Source: Deltaproteobacteria bacterium (GTDB lineage: Bacteria > Desulfobacterota > GWC2-55-46 > DRQE01). Taken from it: a stretch of DNA of 5,800 nt. Below the pieces are notes generated by a model. The model saw only the letters and a program-made list of their open reading frames with translations. It was not told the origin of the DNA and did no database searches. Numbering within the stretch: position 1 is the first letter of the stretch; every line of letters starts with the position of its first letter. Positions 1 to 5,232 of the stretch are shown here, piece by piece. Where the stretch lies: positions 1-5,800 of the forward strand of contig DRQE01000183.1 in NCBI GenBank assembly GCA_011371515.1, written 5' to 3'. The position numbers and the translations under genes are program-made.

Positions 1-179
1 CGCCAGATCCTGACCTTCTCGAAAGGGTAATGGATGGCTGCATAGAAAGGGGGCTTATAATAGTTGAGTGTGGCACCCACAAAAACATAGCCCGCCTGAT
101 GCCTCCCCTTATGACCAGCCGTGAGGAGATGCAGCAGGCAATCTCCATACTGGAAGAGGCAATAGAAGCCTCCATATAA
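1..179 (+). CDS. Class III PLP-dependent aminotransferase, C-terminal fragment
   Basis: This is an open frame from the window edge (first full codon at 3) to TAA at 177-179, about 58 residues. The visible part holds the segment ERGLIIVECGTHKN followed by ARLMPPLMTSREEM, then a helical end rich in Glu and Ala. It matches the C-terminus of class III (GabT/ornithine-type) aminotransferases, where 'L..G...N..R..PPL..t.eE...a..iLe.al' is typical. The family moves an amino group between an amine or amino acid and a 2-oxo acid using pyridoxal phosphate. The catalytic lysine and cofactor site lie outside the window, so the substrate (4-aminobutyrate, acetylornithine, diaminobutyrate or other) cannot be told. 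The next gene has its own promoter just after this stop, so this is probably the end of its transcription unit. Family call is fairly sure; specificity is unknown. Confidence 0.8.
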   Translation, partial: PDPDLLERVMDGCIERGLIIVECGTHKNIARLMPPLMTSREEMQQAISILEEAIEASI

Positions 180-183
180 GTGG

Positions 184-212
184 TTGATAAACACCACCCT
201 ATGGTTTATACT
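184..212 (+). promoter_or_regulatory. Sigma70-type promoter for the lipoprotein gene
   Basis: A -35 box TTGATA (184-189) and a -10 box TATACT (207-212) are separated by exactly 17 nt. Each box differs from consensus (TTGACA, TATAAT) by only one base. The expected transcription start is about 219-221, at or next to the ATG at 221. A 6-bp inverted repeat, ATAAAC (187-192) and GTTTAT (204-209), lies across both boxes and could be an operator or chance. Prediction rests on sequence only. Confidence 0.6.
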
Positions 213-220
213 TAAGTGTT

Positions 221-667
221 ATGGCGAACCATCCAAGACGCATCGTATATCTGCTTTTAATCCTTCTTTTGAGTGTGGGCTGCAGCGATGAGCTCAGGAA
301 AGAACCAGCCCTTGAGCTTGCAAAACAGTTCTACTCTACCATAGAGAAAGAGGAATACCAGAAGACCCTTGAGCTCGTAAGCCCTGAACTCTTCAAGGGT
401 TCCACACCAGAGGAGTTCATAGAGGTATTGAAAGAAAAAAGAGAGCGATACGGTACAATCAAGAAATACCGCATAGTTACATGGGAGGTGTGGAAGGAGC
501 TAAAGATGGGAAGAAGCGGGGTGTACTACAGCCTCTGGTATCTCGTTACATACAAAAATGGCACCCTGATGGAACACTTCCTCATGTTCAAGCCCATCAC
601 AACCAATGAAATACTTATATACAACTACGACTGGAGCACAGAACACAGGATAAATAGAAACAAGTAG
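221..667 (+). CDS. Small predicted lipoprotein, NTF2-like/DUF4019-type fold possible
   Basis: 148 residues. The N-terminus has two arginines (residues 6-7), a hydrophobic stretch (8-20) and a lipobox-like end SVGC with Cys21, so the protein is probably lipidated and anchored to a membrane facing the periplasm. Ser at -3 is less usual than Leu. After Cys21 comes a helix with 'ALELAKQFYSTIEKEEYQKT', then 'SPELF' and beta-rich sequence with many Tyr and Trp. This layout is typical of small NTF2-like periplasmic proteins (DUF4019/DUF4878 style), but I cannot assign a family firmly. No function is proposed. No Shine-Dalgarno sequence precedes the ATG, and the promoter -10 box ends only 8 nt upstream, so the mRNA may be leaderless. 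A later start would destroy the signal peptide. The gene converges with the DUF302 gene (15 nt between stops). Confidence 0.8.
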   Translation: MANHPRRIVYLLLILLLSVGCSDELRKEPALELAKQFYSTIEKEEYQKTLELVSPELFKGSTPEEFIEVLKEKRERYGTIKKYRIVTWEVWKELKMGRSGVYYSLWYLVTYKNGTLMEHFLMFKPITTNEILIYNYDWSTEHRINRNK

Positions 668-682
668 CAGCAGCCTTTAAGC

Positions 683-1072
683 TCAAATGCTGTTCAGTGC
701 CCTCTCTATCTTTTCCTTTATCTCACGGGCGAGTTCATTGAGCTCTGGATTTGCCACCACCTCCATTGCTGCCACAGGGTCCATGGCAGACACCGTTGTG
801 GTGCCATCCTCGTTCTCGTAGACGAGCACATTGCACGGCATGAACACCCCTATTTCAGGCTCTATGGTGAGTGCCCTGTAGGCATAGGGTGGGTTGCATG
901 CACCAAGGATTATGTACTTTCTGAAGTCTTTATCGAGCTTCTTCTTAAGCGTTGCCTTTACATCTATCTCTGTAAGTATACCGAAGCCCTCTTCTGCAAG
1001 TGCCTCTCTTATCTTCTTTTCAGCCTCCTCGTAGGAAAGATTCACCTTTCTCTTAATGCTGAACTCAGCCAT
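683..1072 (-). CDS. DUF302 family protein
   Basis: 129 residues, a single-domain length normal for DUF302. The signature parts are visible: 'YEEAEKKIREALAEEGFGIL' (14-33) with the following 'TEIDVKATL', then 'LGACNPPYAYRAL' (56-68, Cys59), then 'GVFMPCNVLVYE' (75-86, Cys80), then 'AMDPVAAM' (96-103). The Cys and Pro-Cys-Asn motifs are the most conserved in the family. Its biochemical function is unknown; members are often found near sulfur, heavy-metal or redox genes. There is no signal peptide, so it is probably cytoplasmic. It is the last gene of the minus-strand run, 4 nt after the rpoZ stop. Its Shine-Dalgarno sequence sits in the final codons of rpoZ, so the two are very likely co-translated from one mRNA. 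No strong terminator is seen after it. Family call is firm, role unknown. Confidence 0.92.
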   Translation of the reverse strand: MAEFSIKRKVNLSYEEAEKKIREALAEEGFGILTEIDVKATLKKKLDKDFRKYIILGACNPPYAYRALTIEPEIGVFMPCNVLVYENEDGTTTVSAMDPVAAMEVVANPELNELAREIKEKIERALNSI

Positions 1073-1076
1073 CCTG

Positions 1077-1280
1077 TCAGTCCTCCTTCTTCTCTTCGTT
1101 ATCTATGACAACCTTTCCAGCGGCTATCTCTCTTAAGGCTGTAACCACCTCTTTGTTATCACTGTCCACAAGCCTTCTTGCTCCCTTTATGAGCTGTCTT
1201 GCCCTCTGTGAGGCTATGTGTATGAGGGCGAATCTGCTCGGTATCTGCCGAAGGCAATCCTCTACTGTAATCCTTGCCAT
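1077..1280 (-). CDS. rpoZ: DNA-directed RNA polymerase omega subunit
   Basis: 67 residues, shorter than the E. coli protein (91) but usual for compact omega subunits. The N-terminal 'ARITVEDCL' (2-10), '[17 protein letters not shown]' (14-30) and '[16 protein letters not shown]' (42-57) match the conserved omega core that clamps the beta-prime C-terminus and helps assemble RNA polymerase. In E. coli omega also forms part of a ppGpp site, using residues near its N-terminus; whether this protein does so is not shown here. The C-terminus is a short charged tail (NEEKKED). It follows gmk by 4 nt with a near-perfect Shine-Dalgarno. The order yicC-gmk-rpoZ is common in bacteria, which supports the assignment. 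Confidence 0.95.
   Translation of the reverse strand: MARITVEDCLRQIPSRFALIHIASQRARQLIKGARRLVDSDNKEVVTALREIAAGKVVIDNEEKKED
1082..1087 (-). promoter_or_regulatory. Shine-Dalgarno of the DUF302 gene, inside the rpoZ 3' end
   Basis: AGGAGG on the minus strand, 9 nt before the ATG at 1072-1070. It lies within the Lys-Glu-Asp codons that end rpoZ, so ribosomes finishing rpoZ pass over it. This decides the DUF302 start and suggests translational coupling. Confidence 0.8.
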
Positions 1281-1284
1281 CTTT

Positions 1285-1893
1285 CTATCCCTCCTGTAGG
1301 TTGAATATCTTTTTTACCTCTTCTACGAGCACATCCTTTTTTATTCTCTCGGCTATTATAACCGATTTGAGCCTTTCGAAGGCATCCTCCATATCGTCGT
1401 TTATTATAACATAATCGTAGTTGTCTATCTTCTTTATCTCTTCTATGGCAACCGCCACCCTTCTTTCGAGCTCTTCAGGGCTTATGTCTCCCCGCCGCTT
1501 TAGCCTCTCTCTGCATACCTCTATGGAAGGTGGCAATACGAATATGTAAACAGCCTCTTTTATCCTCTTTGCAATCTTTTCTGCACCCTGCACATCTATA
1601 TCGAGAAGCACATCCACCCCGCTGGAAAGAAGCTCCTTTAAGTCCTTCTCTCGCGTGCCGTACTTCCTGCCGTGCACGGTGGCATACTCTACGAACTCAT
1701 CTGCCTCAACCATCCTGTCAAAGGTGGCTTCGTCGACAAACCTGTAGTCCACGCCATCCTTCTCACCGTGGCGTGGTGGACGGGTGGTATAGGATATAGA
1801 AAACCTCAAATCGGGGAAAAAGTCAATAGCCTTTCTTGTAAGGGTGCTCTTACCAGCACCTGATGGTCCTGACACTATGAAGAGCTTTCCCAT
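1285..1893 (-). CDS. gmk: Guanylate kinase
   Basis: 202 residues from the chosen ATG at 1893-1891. The enzyme phosphorylates GMP to GDP with ATP in the cytoplasm, feeding GTP and dGTP synthesis. The P-loop GPSGAGKST is at 9-17. The GMP-binding part includes '[17 protein letters not shown]' (34-50) and '[12 protein letters not shown]' (69-80). 'DIDVQGA' (98-104) and the lid arginines in 'RLKRRGD' (130-136) follow. Length fits bacterial Gmk (about 205). The frame can be opened from a TTG at 1902, but the Shine-Dalgarno GGGAGG (1909-1904) is only 1 nt from that TTG and 10 nt from the ATG, so the ATG is preferred. It lies between yicC and rpoZ, a conserved order. All key motifs are intact. Confidence 0.97.
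   Translation of the reverse strand: MGKLFIVSGPSGAGKSTLTRKAIDFFPDLRFSISYTTRPPRHGEKDGVDYRFVDEATFDRMVEADEFVEYATVHGRKYGTREKDLKELLSSGVDVLLDIDVQGAEKIAKRIKEAVYIFVLPPSIEVCRERLKRRGDISPEELERRVAVAIEEIKKIDNYDYVIINDDMEDAFERLKSVIIAERIKKDVLVEEVKKIFNLQEG
1290..1295 (-). promoter_or_regulatory. Shine-Dalgarno of rpoZ, inside the gmk 3' end
   Basis: AGGAGG on the minus strand, 9 nt before the rpoZ ATG (1280-1278). It overlaps the Gln-Glu-Gly codons just before the gmk TAG stop, which suggests coupled translation of gmk and rpoZ and fixes the rpoZ start. Confidence 0.85.
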
Positions 1894-1903
1894 GCTTCGC
1901 AAG

Positions 1904-1909
1904 CCTCCC
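1904..1909 (-). promoter_or_regulatory. Shine-Dalgarno deciding the gmk start
   Basis: GGGAGG on the minus strand starts at the last base of the yicC TAG stop and ends 10 nt before the ATG at 1893. It is too close to the upstream in-frame TTG (1902) to serve it, so the start is set at the ATG. Confidence 0.75.
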
Positions 1910-2775
1910 TACTCGATATTCTGCACCTGTTCTCTTATCTTCTCGAGCTCACCCTTTATGTCAACGGTCTTCTGGACTATCTCCACATCCTGTGATTTCG
2001 AGGCTATGGTGTTGGCTTCTCTCAGAAGCTCTTGGCAGAGAAAATCGAGCTTTCTGCCTATGGGTTCTTCAAGCTCAAGATAGCCTCGCATCTGTTTTAT
2101 GTGGCTTTTAAGCCTTGTTATCTCTTCATTTATGTTTACCCTTTCAGAGTATATGGCAACCTCTGTGGCTATGCGCGCCTCATCCACCTTTTCTGAGACG
2201 AGCCTTTCTATCTCTTCCCTTATTCTTTCTCTAAAACTTCTCACACTCTCTGGGGCGAGTTCCTCTATACTGTTTGCAAGCCTTTCTATAGAAGAGAGCC
2301 CCTCTTCTATACCTTTTTTAAGAAACTCCCCTTCCCTTCGCCTCATCTCCTCTATACCGTCGAGGGCTTCAAGAAGGGCTTCTTCCATTGCCTGCCAGTC
2401 CTTCTCCACATCCACCTCTTCTTTCTGTGAGAATATATCCCTTATCCTGAAGAGCACCTCAACTGTGGCATCTCCCTTCACACCGAGTTTTTCTTTAAGC
2501 TCCTCGGCACATTCCAGATACCTTCTTGCCACATCGAGATTTACACCGATCGGTGCCTGCCCTGCAGAGGTGGAGTTTATGTATACGGCAAAAGAGCCCC
2601 TTTTGAACCTGTTCTTTATGGTCTCCCTTATGCGCATCTCAAGGGGAAGGAAGCGGTCGGGCATACGGATGTTTACATCTATATACCTGTGGTTAAGGGA
2701 GCGTGCCTCCACCCTATAGGTTGCACCATCTTCAAGGGTGAATTCACCCCTGCCATAACCTGTCATACTCTTCAT
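1909..2775 (-). CDS. yicC: YicC family endoribonuclease-type protein
   Basis: 288 residues, the usual length for YicC/YloC. The N-terminus MKSMTGYGRGEF is the family hallmark, followed by 'EARSLNHRYIDV' (23-34). The C-terminal DUF1732 domain is present with 'MRGYLELEEPIGRKLDFL' and 'REANTIASKSQD' (about 252-263), and the protein ends in the typical 'REQVQNIE'. The middle is strongly helical and charged. E. coli YicC is a metal-dependent endoribonuclease implicated in small-RNA turnover; the same role here is inferred by homology. The start ATG overlaps the preceding DUF4416 stop as ATGA. A Shine-Dalgarno AAGGGG (2790-2785) sits 9 nt upstream, which supports this ATG over a second in-frame ATG at 2766. 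In many bacteria a small DUF370/RemA gene lies between yicC and gmk; here it is absent and the stop-to-start gap is 15 nt. Confidence 0.95.
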   Translation of the reverse strand: MKSMTGYGRGEFTLEDGATYRVEARSLNHRYIDVNIRMPDRFLPLEMRIRETIKNRFKRGSFAVYINSTSAGQAPIGVNLDVARRYLECAEELKEKLGVKGDATVEVLFRIRDIFSQKEEVDVEKDWQAMEEALLEALDGIEEMRRREGEFLKKGIEEGLSSIERLANSIEELAPESVRSFRERIREEIERLVSEKVDEARIATEVAIYSERVNINEEITRLKSHIKQMRGYLELEEPIGRKLDFLCQELLREANTIASKSQDVEIVQKTVDIKGELEKIREQVQNIE

Positions 2776-3314
2776 CCTTTTGTTCCCCTTCCTATCTGTT
2801 TGCTGTAGCGTCTTCTTATCTCACTGAAAAGCCCCTGCATTGCGGGTTCCCTGTAATCGGGGTATGTCCACTGGAAGGCTTCATACTCCTTGCTTCTGGC
2901 ACTGTATCTCAGAGTAACCTCTGCATAGACGCCGTCTTTAAGATACACCCTGTGGGAATAGTTCTTACAGCTTGCAAGCACAACCTTATCAAGTGCAAGA
3001 TAGCCGGGGTCTATGTTCACCTGCCTTCTACCATCGGCTGTAAGAAATTCGTCCTCAATGGAGTTGGTAAGAAGTTTTATGTCTGCAAGTTCATCCGCAT
3101 CTATGAGCTTCTCGTAAGAGGCGATACGCCTTACAAGAGCTCTGCCCATCTCTTTCTCATAGTAGTCTGTATGGTCGAAAGGTAGAAGGGGGCTCATGTA
3201 ATCTATGGTACCAAACCTTTCAGAAAGCCTATCCATGGCTGCCTCTATAAGCTCTGGATTGCCAGAAAGTATACTTGCAAAGAGTTTCACCTTCTCTGGC
3301 TTTTTAGGACGCAT
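2772..3314 (-). CDS. DUF4416 family protein
   Basis: 180 residues, the normal length for DUF4416. Recognisable parts are 'KVKLFASILSGNPELI' near the N-terminus, 'FDHTDYYEKEMG' (46-57), 'LADIKLLTNSIEDEF' (76-90), 'NIDPGYLALDKVVLAS' (100-115), 'KNYSHRVYL' (117-125), 'EVTLRY' (132-137) and 'FQWTYPDYR' (147-155). No signal peptide or membrane segment is seen, so it is likely cytoplasmic. The family has no established biochemical role; some entries are labelled GTP-binding protein, but I see no P-loop or other GTPase motif here. It lies 11 nt after rfaE1, with a Shine-Dalgarno AGGGG (3327-3323) overlapping that stop, and overlaps yicC by 4 nt (ATGA). It is thus translationally embedded between heptose metabolism and RNA/nucleotide genes. 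Family call is good, function unknown. Confidence 0.87.
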   Translation of the reverse strand: MRPKKPEKVKLFASILSGNPELIEAAMDRLSERFGTIDYMSPLLPFDHTDYYEKEMGRALVRRIASYEKLIDADELADIKLLTNSIEDEFLTADGRRQVNIDPGYLALDKVVLASCKNYSHRVYLKDGVYAEVTLRYSARSKEYEAFQWTYPDYREPAMQGLFSEIRRRYSKQIGRGTKG

Positions 3315-3325
3315 ATCCCTAACCC

Positions 3326-4321
3326 CTATGAAAGCCTCTCTTTTATGACATCAAGAAGCTCTTCTGGATGTACCACCGCAGTGCCCACCTTTCCCACCAC
3401 TATGCCTGCTGCCATGTTGGCAAGCACTGCTGCCTCCCTGTAGTCTGCCCCTGCAGAGAGTGCCAGAGCCATGACCCCCACAACGGTATCTCCTGCCCCA
3501 CTCACGTCATAGACCTCTCTTGCCACAGTGGGTATATGTGTGTCCCTGTCTTTTTCGAAAAGGCTCATGCCCTGCTCTCCCCTTGTTATGAGCACAGCCT
3601 TTGAGCCGAGGCTATCAAGAAGTATTCTGCCTGCTCTATGAAGGGTTTCCTCATCCCTTATCTCCACTCCACTTGCTCTGCTTGCCTCGAGATTGTTGGG
3701 TGTTACAAGCTCAACCCCGTGGTAGTAGTGGAAGTGTTCCACCTTGGGGTCCACAACTATGGGTTTCTGCCTCTGCCTTGCAAGCTCCTTAAGCCCTTCC
3801 ATAAGCTCCTCTGTTACAAGCCCCTTTGAGTAGTCAGAGACCACCACCACATCCACCTTCTTGAGGGTCTTCTCCACATAGTCCAGTATGCGGGCTATCT
3901 TTTTCCGGGATATGGGGCTTTTCTTCTCTCTATCGAACCTTACCACCTGCTGGCTGTGTGCTATTATGCGGGTCTTTATGGTGGTTGGCCTGCGTGAGTC
4001 AACAACTATTCCGCCAAGCTCCACACCCCTTTCTCTGAGCATCTTAAGCAGCAGTGTGCCATCCCTGTCTCTTCCAACGATACCTGTAAGGTAGCATCTT
4101 CCACCAAGGGCTGTTATGTTGTTAACCACATTGGCGCTTCCACCGAGTAGCACCGTCTCTCTGGTTACCTCCACAACAGGCACAGGTGCTTCAGGTGAGA
4201 TACGCTCCACCTTGCCCCATATGAAGTGGTCCATTATTACATCACCCACAACAAGGACCGATGCCTTCCTGAAAGAATCCACAAGGCCTGTTGCCCTTTT
4301 TCTGCCAACTATCTTTCTCAT
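3326..4321 (-). CDS. rfaE1: D-glycero-beta-D-manno-heptose-7-phosphate kinase (RfaE1, standalone)
   Basis: 331 residues, a PfkB-family sugar kinase. It phosphorylates D-glycero-D-manno-heptose 7-phosphate at C1 during ADP-heptose synthesis for the LPS inner core. Visible motifs are 'VVGDVIMDHF' (24-33), 'ISPEAPVPVVEV' (41-52), the first PfkB signature 'GGSANVVNN' (60-68), 'DYSKGL' (163-168), 'DPK' (191-193), 'TPNN' (207-210), 'TRGEQGM' (246-252) and the catalytic 'DVSGAGDT' (272-279, base Asp278). 'ISPEAP' is typical of RfaE/HldE rather than ribokinase. The second HldE domain (nucleotidyltransferase) is absent, so ADP-heptose synthesis needs a separate RfaE2/HldC encoded elsewhere. The ATG at 4321 lacks a clear Shine-Dalgarno; a GTG at 4282-4280 has AAAGGG 11 nt upstream and would give 318 residues with a more usual N-terminus, so the start is uncertain. 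A promoter lies just upstream. Confidence 0.93.
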   Translation of the reverse strand: MRKIVGRKRATGLVDSFRKASVLVVGDVIMDHFIWGKVERISPEAPVPVVEVTRETVLLGGSANVVNNITALGGRCYLTGIVGRDRDGTLLLKMLRERGVELGGIVVDSRRPTTIKTRIIAHSQQVVRFDREKKSPISRKKIARILDYVEKTLKKVDVVVVSDYSKGLVTEELMEGLKELARQRQKPIVVDPKVEHFHYYHGVELVTPNNLEASRASGVEIRDEETLHRAGRILLDSLGSKAVLITRGEQGMSLFEKDRDTHIPTVAREVYDVSGAGDTVVGVMALALSAGADYREAAVLANMAAGIVVGKVGTAVVHPEELLDVIKERLS

Positions 4322-4355
4322 AAGCCAAACCCGTAAGAGCCTGTTTTAAAGAGAT

Positions 4356-4384
4356 TTTATAACATATATCCCTTCTACAGGCAA
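4356..4384 (-). promoter_or_regulatory. Sigma70-type extended -10 promoter before rfaE1
   Basis: On the minus strand, TTGCCT (4384-4379) and TATAAA (4361-4356) are separated by 17 nt, with TGt directly before the -10 box (extended -10). The -35 part lies across the last codons of the upstream kinase gene and the spacer covers its stop codon. The expected transcription start is near 4349, about 28 nt before the rfaE1 ATG. It would let rfaE1-DUF4416-yicC-gmk-rpoZ-DUF302 be transcribed apart from the two kinases. Prediction from sequence only. Confidence 0.55.
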
Positions 4385-5232
4385 ATAGCTCTCCCCTGTC
4401 CACTCTTGCCTTTCTTTCTTGCAAGGATTTTTGCTGTATGTCTTGCTATCCACTCTGCCTTTTTAAGTATCTGCCTTATGAATCGGCGGTCTTCAGCGGT
4501 AAACTTTTTTCTTCCAAGGTATGTGTGGCCAAACCTTACAAGGTCTGTTCCGTGGAATCCCTCTGTGTTTATCGCAGAAAATACGAACTGGGCAAGGTCT
4601 TTAAGAACCCATCTTCTCACGGGTCTGCTCCTTTTCTGCACCCTCTGCAGGTCTATCAAGAAGATTTCCTCTGAAGATGGGTTTATGAGAAAGTGTCCCA
4701 AGTAGAAGTCCTGATGGTTGAAGCCTTCTTGGTGAAACTTTCTTGCTATAAGGGCAAGTTTCTTTATTATTCTTCTCTTTACTTCGAGCCCTTCTGAGCC
4801 ACCCTGCCTTGAAAGCCTTGGTATGTAGTCCTCCACCCTTACAGTGCCGTAGAGTTCTTCCGTAAGGGTAAGTGCCCTTGTCTCAAAGAGTCCAGCCCTT
4901 TCTCCATATGCAACGGGCTCCATCGTCTGGTAGCCGTGCTCTTTGAGCATCACTATCTTGTGCCACTCGTTCCTTGCATCCTCCGTGCCGCCAAGACTCA
5001 GAAGCCCTTTTATCTTCCCCTTAAGTGGTGTGTAGTGGCGTTTAAGGTAGAAGCGTCTTTTTATACCACCATCGTCAAGCTCAAGCCTTACCACAGTTCT
5101 TATGGGTCTATCGTCTACCATCTCTCCACCGCTATAATCCATAAGGGCATCGAAGCTATCGAGCCCTGCTTTTTCGAGAAGGTGGAGAAACTCTTTATTG
5201 ACGACAAGTCCTTTATGCCTTACGAAATCCAC
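4375..5232 (-). CDS. LPS core kinase-like protein (WaaP/Kdo kinase family)
   Basis: 285 residues from the chosen GTG at 5232-5230. A protein-kinase-like fold of the Kdo/WaaP (PF06293) type is shown by 'FYLKRH' with ATP-binding Lys64, 'NEW' (88-90), 'EPVAYGE' (105-111), 'LTEELYG' (123-129), 'ARKFHQEGFNHQDFYLGHF' (163-181) with catalytic Asp175, 'FLIDLQRV' (191-198) with metal-binding Asp194, and 'KDLAQFVFSA' (211-220). 'H.DFYLGHF' and 'IDLQR' are characteristic of WaaP/RfaP, which phosphorylates the first heptose of the LPS core at the cytoplasmic side. Heptose as substrate is inferred. The frame is open up to an ATG at 5367, but that extension lies over the preceding kinase's coding sequence and looks non-native; the GTG follows an AGGGAG-type purine run at short spacing and leaves a 20-nt overlap with the upstream gene. 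The C-terminus is Arg/Lys-rich. Confidence 0.85.
   Translation of the reverse strand: MDFVRHKGLVVNKEFLHLLEKAGLDSFDALMDYSGGEMVDDRPIRTVVRLELDDGGIKRRFYLKRHYTPLKGKIKGLLSLGGTEDARNEWHKIVMLKEHGYQTMEPVAYGERAGLFETRALTLTEELYGTVRVEDYIPRLSRQGGSEGLEVKRRIIKKLALIARKFHQEGFNHQDFYLGHFLINPSSEEIFLIDLQRVQKRSRPVRRWVLKDLAQFVFSAINTEGFHGTDLVRFGHTYLGRKKFTAEDRRFIRQILKKAEWIARHTAKILARKKGKSGQGRAICL

Noticed and set aside
666..694. Possible bidirectional terminator between the converging lipoprotein and DUF302 genes
   Set aside because: AGCAGCA (666-672) can pair imperfectly with TGCTGTT (688-694), but the loop is 15 nt, the stem is short with a G-U pair, and no T run follows on either strand.
1894..1902. TTG start giving a gmk protein three residues longer
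   Set aside because: The only Shine-Dalgarno is 1 nt from this TTG but 10 nt from the ATG at 1893, and family members usually begin right at the beta strand before the P-loop.
2099..2719. Long open frame (206 codons) on the + strand opposite yicC
   Set aside because: It is the antisense shadow of a well-supported yicC gene: Ser/Leu-rich, low complexity, with no recognisable domain. The strong codon bias of yicC keeps this frame open.
4242..4424. Short minus-strand open frame (60 codons) across the rfaE1 upstream gap
   Set aside because: It overlaps both neighbouring genes in another frame, has no ribosome site or recognisable domain, and covers the likely promoter.
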